Origin: Alphaproteobacteria bacterium
GTDB taxonomy: Bacteria; Pseudomonadota; Alphaproteobacteria; Kiloniellales; DSM-21159
DNA length: 64,000 bases
Direction of reading: 5' to 3'
Assembly (NCBI GenBank): GCA_030433005.1
Contig: JAUILQ010000016.1
Coordinates: 1 to 64,000, forward strand
Shown here: piece by piece, positions 59,462 through 64,000 of the stretch
How the letters are laid out: every line of letters begins with the position of its first letter
Position numbering within the stretch: the stretch's first letter is position 1
Position numbers and translations under genes: made by a program
Notes under the pieces: model-generated
The model's input: only the letters and a program-made list of their open reading frames with translations
What the model was told of the DNA's origin: nothing
The model's database searches: none

Positions 59462-60328
59462 ATGCGATACGAAGCCCCCGAGACCCTCGACGCCGCCGTC
59501 GCGCTGCTGGCCGGCGAGAGCGGCGTCGCCAAGGTGCTGGCCGGCGGCACCGACCTGCTGGTGCAGCTGCGCTCGGGCATGCTGGAGCCGGCGCTGGTCG
59601 TCGACATCAAGCGGATCCCCGAGACCCGGCGCATCGACGCCGAGGCCGGCGGCTTCCGCATCGGCGCGGCCGTGACCGGCGCCGAGATGGGCGAGCACGA
59701 GGAGCTGGTCGCGGCCTGGCCGGGCGTGGTCGAGGCCATGGAGCTGATCGGCTCGACCCAGATCCAGGGCCGCGCGACGCCGGGCGGCAACCTCTGCAAC
59801 GCCTCGCCGGCCGCCGACTGCGTGCCGGCGCTGGCCGCCGCCGGGGCGACGGCGCGCATCGTCGGGCCCGACGGCAGCCGCGAGCTCGCGGTCGAGGATC
59901 TGGTCGAGGGCCCGGGCAAGATCCGCCTGAAGCGCGGCGAGTTCGTCGCCTCGCTGTTCCTGCCCGAGCGCGCGGCAGGGCAGGGCGACGCCTACCTGCG
60001 CTTCATCCCGCGCACCGAGATGGACATCGCCGTGGTCGGCGCCGGCGTCTGCCTGACGCTCGACGGCGACGGCCGCTGCACGGCGGCCCGGGTCGCGCTC
60101 GGCGCCGTCGGCCCGCGCGTGATCCTGGCCGAGGAGGCCGCCGCCGGGCTGGTCGGCACGACGCTCGACGAGGCCGCGCTCGAGGCGCTGGCCGCCGCCA
60201 CCTCGGCCGCCGCGACGCCGATCGACGACAAGCGCGGCACCACCGACTTCCGCCGCAAGGTCGTCGGCGTGCTGGCGCGCCGCGCCGCCGCCGTGGCCCG
60301 CGACCGCGCCCAGGGAGAGAAGGCATGA
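59462..60328 (+). CDS. Molybdenum hydroxylase FAD-binding subunit
   Basis: The 288-residue medium subunit of an aldehyde oxidase/xanthine dehydrogenase-type enzyme (CoxM/CutM-like). FAD-binding motifs are present: VLAGGTDLLVQLRSG near residue 28 and TQIQGRATPGGNLCNASPAAD near residue 100. It passes electrons from the iron-sulphur subunit to the acceptor. It overlaps the next gene by 4 bp (ATGA). It is the first gene of the operon, 86 bp after attR. Confidence 0.93.
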   Translation: MRYEAPETLDAAVALLAGESGVAKVLAGGTDLLVQLRSGMLEPALVVDIKRIPETRRIDAEAGGFRIGAAVTGAEMGEHEELVAAWPGVVEAMELIGSTQIQGRATPGGNLCNASPAADCVPALAAAGATARIVGPDGSRELAVEDLVEGPGKIRLKRGEFVASLFLPERAAGQGDAYLRFIPRTEMDIAVVGAGVCLTLDGDGRCTAARVALGAVGPRVILAEEAAAGLVGTTLDEAALEALAAATSAAATPIDDKRGTTDFRRKVVGVLARRAAAVARDRAQGEKA

Positions 60329-60798
60329 CCGTCACCGTCACCACCACGATCAACGGCGACCACGAGGAGTTCGTCTGCGAGGCCGACGAGACGCTGCTCG
60401 ACGCGCTGCGCGACCACCTGGGCCTGACCGGCAGCAAGGAAGGCTGCGGCACCGGCGACTGCGGCGCCTGCTCGGTGATGCTCGACGGCCGGCTGGTCTG
60501 CGCCTGCCTGGTGCTCGCCGCCGAGGCCGAGGGCCGCCGGGTCGAGACCATCGAGGGCATGGCCGAGGGCGGGGAGCTGCACCCGCTGCAGCAGAAGTTC
60601 CTCGACGCCGCCGCCCTGCAGTGCGGCATCTGCACGCCGGGCTTCCTGGTCGCCGCCAAGGCGCTGCTCGAGCGCAACCCGGACCCGAGCGAGACCGAGG
60701 TGCGCTACTGGCTGGCCGGCAACCTCTGCCGCTGCACCGGCTACGACAAGATCGTGCGCGCCGTGCTCGACACGGCCGCCGAAATGAGGAGCGCCTGA
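60325..60798 (+). CDS. Molybdenum hydroxylase 2Fe-2S subunit
   Basis: The 157-residue small subunit (CoxS/CutS-like). The plant-type 2Fe-2S cluster ligands lie in SKEGCGTGDCGACSVM and the following CACLVLA, and the second cluster ligands in LQCGICTPGFLVAAKALL and LCRCTGYDKIV. It carries electrons from the Mo site to FAD. The start was taken at the ATG overlapping the upstream stop; a long frame extension upstream is not used. Confidence 0.95.
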   Translation: MTVTVTTTINGDHEEFVCEADETLLDALRDHLGLTGSKEGCGTGDCGACSVMLDGRLVCACLVLAAEAEGRRVETIEGMAEGGELHPLQQKFLDAAALQCGICTPGFLVAAKALLERNPDPSETEVRYWLAGNLCRCTGYDKIVRAVLDTAAEMRSA

Positions 60799-60799
60799 G

Positions 60800-63127
60800 A
60801 TGCCGGACCAGTCCGTCCTGCCCCGCCAGTTCCGCGTCGTCGGCCAGCGCAAGCGCCGCCCCGACGGCATCGACAAGGTCACCGGCCGGGCCCGCTTCGG
60901 CGCCGACATGACGGCGCCGGGCATGCTCTGGGGCCTGGTGCTGCGCTCGCCGCACCCGCACGCCCGGATCCGCTCGATCGACACCTCGAAGGCCGAGGCC
61001 CTGCCCGGGGTCAAGGCCGTGGTCACCGGCCGCGACTTCGAGGGCGGCGAGCGCGACGACGTCTCGATCAACTGCATGGCCGGCGGCAAGGCGCTCTACG
61101 ACGGCCACGCCGTCGCGGCCGTCGCGGCGACCAGCAAGCACGCGGCGCGCGCGGCGCTCAAGCTGATCGAGGTCGACTACGAGGTGCTGCCGCACGTCAC
61201 CGACGTCGACGCGGCGATGCAGCCCGACGCGCCGCTGCTGCACGAGGATATGGTCACCGACGGCCTGCAGCCGCCGCCCGACAGACCCTCGAACATCGCC
61301 GCCCGGCACGAGATCGGCCACGGCGACGTCGAGACGGGCTTCGCCGAGGCCGACGAGATCGTCGAGCTGAGCTTCAAGACCGAGGCGACCCACCAGGGCT
61401 ACATCGAGCCGCACGCCTGCGTCGCCTCGGTCAGCCCCGACGGCAGCGCCGACCTCTGGGTCTGCACCCAGGGCCACTTCATGGTGCGCAACGTCTGCGC
61501 CGCCATGCTCGGCCTCGAGTCCTCGCAGCTGCGCGTCACCGCCTCGGAGATCGGCGGCGGCTTCGGCGGCAAGACCACCGTCTTCATCGAGCCGGTGGCG
61601 CTGGCGCTGAGCCGCAAGGCCAACCGGCCGGTCAAGATGCAGATGACCCGCGCCGAGGTGTTCCGGGCGACTGGCCCGACCGCCTCCAGCTCGGTCGACT
61701 GCAGGGTCGGCGTGACGAAGGACGGGCGCATCACCGCGGCCCAGGCCGAGCTGCGCTACCAGGGCGGCGCCTTCGCCGGCGCCGGCGCCGACATGGGCGC
61801 GATGGCGATCTTCACGCCCTACGACATCGCCCACGTCAAGGCGGTCGCCTGGGACGTCGTGACCAACCGGCCGAAGCTCGCCGCCTACCGCGCGCCGGGC
61901 GCGCCGATGGCCGCCTTCGCCGCCGAGTCGACGCTCGACGAGGCGGCGCGGCGGATCGGCATGGACCCGCTGGAGCTGCGCCTGAAGAACGCCGCGCGCG
62001 AGGGCACCAAGGCGGCCTACGGCCCGACCTTCCCGCGCATCGGCCTGACCGCCTGCCTGGAGGCGGTGCGCGACAGCGCGCACTACAAGGCGCCGCTCGG
62101 TCCGAACCAGGGACGGGGCCTGGCGTGCGGCTTCTGGTTCAACTTCGGCGGCGAGACCTGCACGACGGTCAACGTCAACAAGGACGGCACCATAGGCCTG
62201 TCGGTCGGCACGCCCGACATCGGCGGCAGCCGTGCCTCGATGTGCGCGATGGCCGCCGAGGAGTTCGGCGTGCCCTACGAGAAGGTGCGCACGGTGATCG
62301 CCGACACCGCCTCGCTCGGCTACAACGACGTGACCGACGGCAGCCGCGTCACCTTCTCCTCGGGCCTGGCGACGATCCAGGCCTCGCGCCAGGCGATCAA
62401 GCGGCTGTGCCAGCGCGCCGCGATCATGTGGGGCATCGACGAGGAGGCCGTGGTCTGGGAGGACGGCCACGCCAAGCCGGCCAGCCCCAACGCCGGCGAC
62501 TTCGCGCCGCTGTCGCTGGCCGAGATCGCCGCCGAGTCGGCCAACACCGGCGGCCCGATCGCCGGCCACCACGAGGTCAACGCCGAGGGCGCCGGGGTCA
62601 GCTTCGGCGTGCACCTCTGCGACCTCGAGGTCGATCCCGAGACCGGCTTCGTCAAGGTGCTGCGCTACACCGCGGCCCAGGACGCCGGCAAGGCGGTCAA
62701 TCCCGACTACGTCGAGGGCCAGATGCAGGGCGGCTCGGCCCAGGGCATCGGCTGGGCGCTCAACGAGGGCTACGTCTACGGCGAGGACGGCAAGCTGCAG
62801 AACGCCGGCTTCCTGGACTACCGGATCCCGGTCGCCTCGGACCTGCCGATGATCGACGCGATCATCGTCGAGGAGCCGAACCCCGGCCATCCCTACGGCG
62901 TGCGCGGCGTCGGCGAGACCTCGATCGCGCCGCCGCTGGCCGCGGTCGGCAACGCGATCCGGGCGGCGACCGGCGTGCGCCTGACCGAGACGCCGATGGC
63001 GCCGCCGCGCATCCTGGCCGCGCTCGACGCGAAGGTCGGCGACCCCGACGGCCGGATGACCGGGCAGGAGCGGGACGCGCCTGGCAAGAAGGCGCGCGAC
63101 GGGCTGCCCGACGACGGCCTGCCCTGA
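60800..63127 (+). CDS. Molybdenum hydroxylase large (Mo-cofactor) subunit
   Basis: The 775-residue catalytic subunit binding molybdopterin cytosine dinucleotide or a relative. It has the family blocks RPDGIDKVTGRARFGADM, EIGGGFGGKTTVFIEP, AYRAPGAPMAAFAAES and the terminal GVRGVGETSIAP with the catalytic Glu. The active-site loop reads AYRAPGAP, not the AYRCSFR loop of CO dehydrogenases, so it is not a form I CO dehydrogenase. Substrate is open (aldehyde, purine or N-heterocycle type). It starts 1 bp after the small subunit stop. Confidence 0.93.
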   Translation: MPDQSVLPRQFRVVGQRKRRPDGIDKVTGRARFGADMTAPGMLWGLVLRSPHPHARIRSIDTSKAEALPGVKAVVTGRDFEGGERDDVSINCMAGGKALYDGHAVAAVAATSKHAARAALKLIEVDYEVLPHVTDVDAAMQPDAPLLHEDMVTDGLQPPPDRPSNIAARHEIGHGDVETGFAEADEIVELSFKTEATHQGYIEPHACVASVSPDGSADLWVCTQGHFMVRNVCAAMLGLESSQLRVTASEIGGGFGGKTTVFIEPVALALSRKANRPVKMQMTRAEVFRATGPTASSSVDCRVGVTKDGRITAAQAELRYQGGAFAGAGADMGAMAIFTPYDIAHVKAVAWDVVTNRPKLAAYRAPGAPMAAFAAESTLDEAARRIGMDPLELRLKNAAREGTKAAYGPTFPRIGLTACLEAVRDSAHYKAPLGPNQGRGLACGFWFNFGGETCTTVNVNKDGTIGLSVGTPDIGGSRASMCAMAAEEFGVPYEKVRTVIADTASLGYNDVTDGSRVTFSSGLATIQASRQAIKRLCQRAAIMWGIDEEAVVWEDGHAKPASPNAGDFAPLSLAEIAAESANTGGPIAGHHEVNAEGAGVSFGVHLCDLEVDPETGFVKVLRYTAAQDAGKAVNPDYVEGQMQGGSAQGIGWALNEGYVYGEDGKLQNAGFLDYRIPVASDLPMIDAIIVEEPNPGHPYGVRGVGETSIAPPLAAVGNAIRAATGVRLTETPMAPPRILAALDAKVGDPDGRMTGQERDAPGKKARDGLPDDGLP

Positions 63128-63131
63128 GGCC

Positions 63132-63413
63132 ATGGCGGCATCCGGGCAGAAGCCGCCGCGCGAGCCGGTCAGCGTCCTGGTCTGGGGCACGCTGCGCGAC
63201 GCCCTCGACGGGCGGGAGCGCATCGAGGTGCGGGCCGGCACGATCCGCGAGCTGCTCGACCGCCTGGCCGAGGACTACCCGGTGCTGCGCCCGCAGCTCG
63301 AGAAGAACGGCGTCTCGGTCTCGATCGACGGCCAGATCTACAACGGCTCCTGGTTCAAGCCGATCGGCCCCGAGCAGGAGATCGTGCTGCTGCCGCGCAT
63401 CCGCGGCGGCTGA
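63132..63413 (+). CDS. MoaD/ThiS-like sulphur carrier
   Basis: A 93-residue ubiquitin-like sulphur carrier ending in the diglycine RIRGG needed for C-terminal thiocarboxylation. It begins 5 bp after the large subunit. The body (SVLVWGTLRDALDGRE, TIRELLDRLAEDYPVL) matches the MoaD plan, though it has an extra about 10 N-terminal residues. It may donate sulphur to molybdopterin or for the terminal sulphido ligand of this enzyme. Confidence 0.8.
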   Translation: MAASGQKPPREPVSVLVWGTLRDALDGRERIEVRAGTIRELLDRLAEDYPVLRPQLEKNGVSVSIDGQIYNGSWFKPIGPEQEIVLLPRIRGG

Positions 63414-63471
63414 TAGGCCCGGCGACACGAGGGGCCTTCGCGCAGCACTCTCCTGCGGCTAGTCTGGCGTC

Positions 63472-64000
63472 ATGATCGCGTTTCGCATCCTCCGACCGGC
63501 GACGCTCCGGCTGGCGCTCTGCGCGGGCTTGGCGGTGCTGCTGCCGAGCCTGCCGGCGCCGGCGCTGGCCGCCTGCGGCGCCTCGCCGGGGCCCGGCGTC
63601 GACTGGAGCGGCTGCCGCAAGTCCGGGCTGATCCTGCGCGACCGGGATCTCGGCGGCGCCATGCTCGACAACGCCGACCTCAGCGGCAGCGACCTTTCGG
63701 GCGCGACGCTGGCCGGCGCCAGCCTGGTCAAGACCGACCTCAACCGCACGCGGCTGGACGGCGCCGACCTGCGCGGCGCCGACCTCTCGAAGGCGCTGGG
63801 CGCGCGCGCCAGCTTCGCCGGCGCCGACCTCTCCGAGGCCGACCTCTCGAAGGCGGAGCTGGGGCGTGCCGAGCTGACCGACGCCCGGCTCGCCGGCGCC
63901 ACGCTGGCCAAGGCGATGCTCGGGCGCGCCGACCTCAGAGGCGCCGACCTGAGCGGCGCCGACCTCGGCGAGGCCTACTTGGCGCGCGCCGACCTGCGCG
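63472..64000 (+). CDS. Secreted pentapeptide-repeat protein (cut by window edge)
   Basis: A partial frame that runs to the window end without a stop. It begins MIAFRILRPATLRLALCAGL, a signal peptide, then ACGASPGPGVDWSGC with two Cys and LRDRDLGGAMLDNADLSGSD. From there the pentapeptide repeat A(D/N)LSG runs to the edge. Pentapeptide repeats form a right-handed beta helix; a few mimic DNA and protect gyrase, but most exported ones have no known role. The C-terminus is not seen. Confidence 0.8.
   Translation, partial: MIAFRILRPATLRLALCAGLAVLLPSLPAPALAACGASPGPGVDWSGCRKSGLILRDRDLGGAMLDNADLSGSDLSGATLAGASLVKTDLNRTRLDGADLRGADLSKALGARASFAGADLSEADLSKAELGRAELTDARLAGATLAKAMLGRADLRGADLSGADLGEAYLARADLR

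Noticed and set aside
60800-63127. Form I carbon monoxide dehydrogenase (coxL)
   Set aside because: The active-site loop reads AYRAPGAP instead of the AYRCSFR loop of true CO dehydrogenases.

Overview
The window is GC-rich chromosomal DNA from an alphaproteobacterium. The evidence is HWE/HisKA_2-type sensor kinases, a tctCBA tricarboxylate-type transporter, gyrA directly followed by coaD, GcrA-like sequence in the prophage, and strongly GC-biased codon use throughout. I cannot name the genus from sequence alone; a Rhodospirillales-like lineage is a reasonable guess. The window holds two host segments separated by one complete prophage.

Left host segment (1-21712). It starts with a tctC-tctB-tctA transporter operon that has a GntR/FadR-type palindrome upstream. 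After it come an autotransporter, an FkbM-type methyltransferase and a DUF4168 exported protein on the minus strand. Next are a TrzA/AtzA-like amidohydrolase, a PAS/HWE kinase, a Gfo/Idh/MocA oxidoreductase and a DUF4118/HisKA_2 kinase on the plus strand. An orphan Nif11-type RiPP precursor sits beside a lysylphosphatidylglycerol-synthase-like membrane protein. The housekeeping pair gyrA-coaD and a histidine kinase complete this part.

Prophage (21739-59375, about 37.6 kb). It is inserted in the 3' half of a tRNA-Lys(TTT) gene, with a perfect 50-bp att duplication at both ends; the tRNA stays intact at attL. A P4-type integrase lies inside attR, and short repeats of the type (T/A)AGGTA(G/A)C lie just inside both ends and look like integrase arm sites. 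The virion genes are all on the minus strand (50015 down to 27383) and follow the T7 order: small and large terminase, head-tail connector (portal), Bbp19-like protein, scaffold, capsid, tail tubular A and B, gp13-like acetyltransferase, three internal/ejection proteins, tail fibre and lysis genes. This makes it a temperate podovirus with T7-like morphogenesis. The early/replication block (57619 down to 52314, minus strand) has an AlpA-like excisionase, a small polymerase-like protein, an iteron-like repeat tract and two HTH proteins. A short plus-strand pair (DUF932 gene and a partner) diverges from the late block. Next to attL is a plus-strand accessory operon that includes an active-site-less S24/LexA-fold protein and a GcrA-like protein, followed by a Rap1a-like protein, a ribbon-helix-helix protein, a second tyrosine recombinase, and a small His/Cys-rich protein with a secreted SNase.

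Two prophage features stand out. First, a 16-bp element (TAA-N5-GTTCGTTG on the late-gene strand) occurs exactly four times. Each copy sits upstream of a late-gene cluster (three of them 50-55 bp before the start codon), like the phi promoters of T7. Second, the 396-residue replication-block protein carries recognisable single-subunit-polymerase motifs (a DxxGRxY-like block, motif A with DY, motif B R-x3-K, motif C HDSF) in less than half the size of T7 RNA polymerase. Whether the two are linked is testable but not shown.

Right host segment (59376-64000). A three-subunit molybdenum hydroxylase operon (FAD, 2Fe-2S and Mo subunits) ends with its own MoaD/ThiS-like protein. It is followed by a secreted pentapeptide-repeat protein cut by the window edge.
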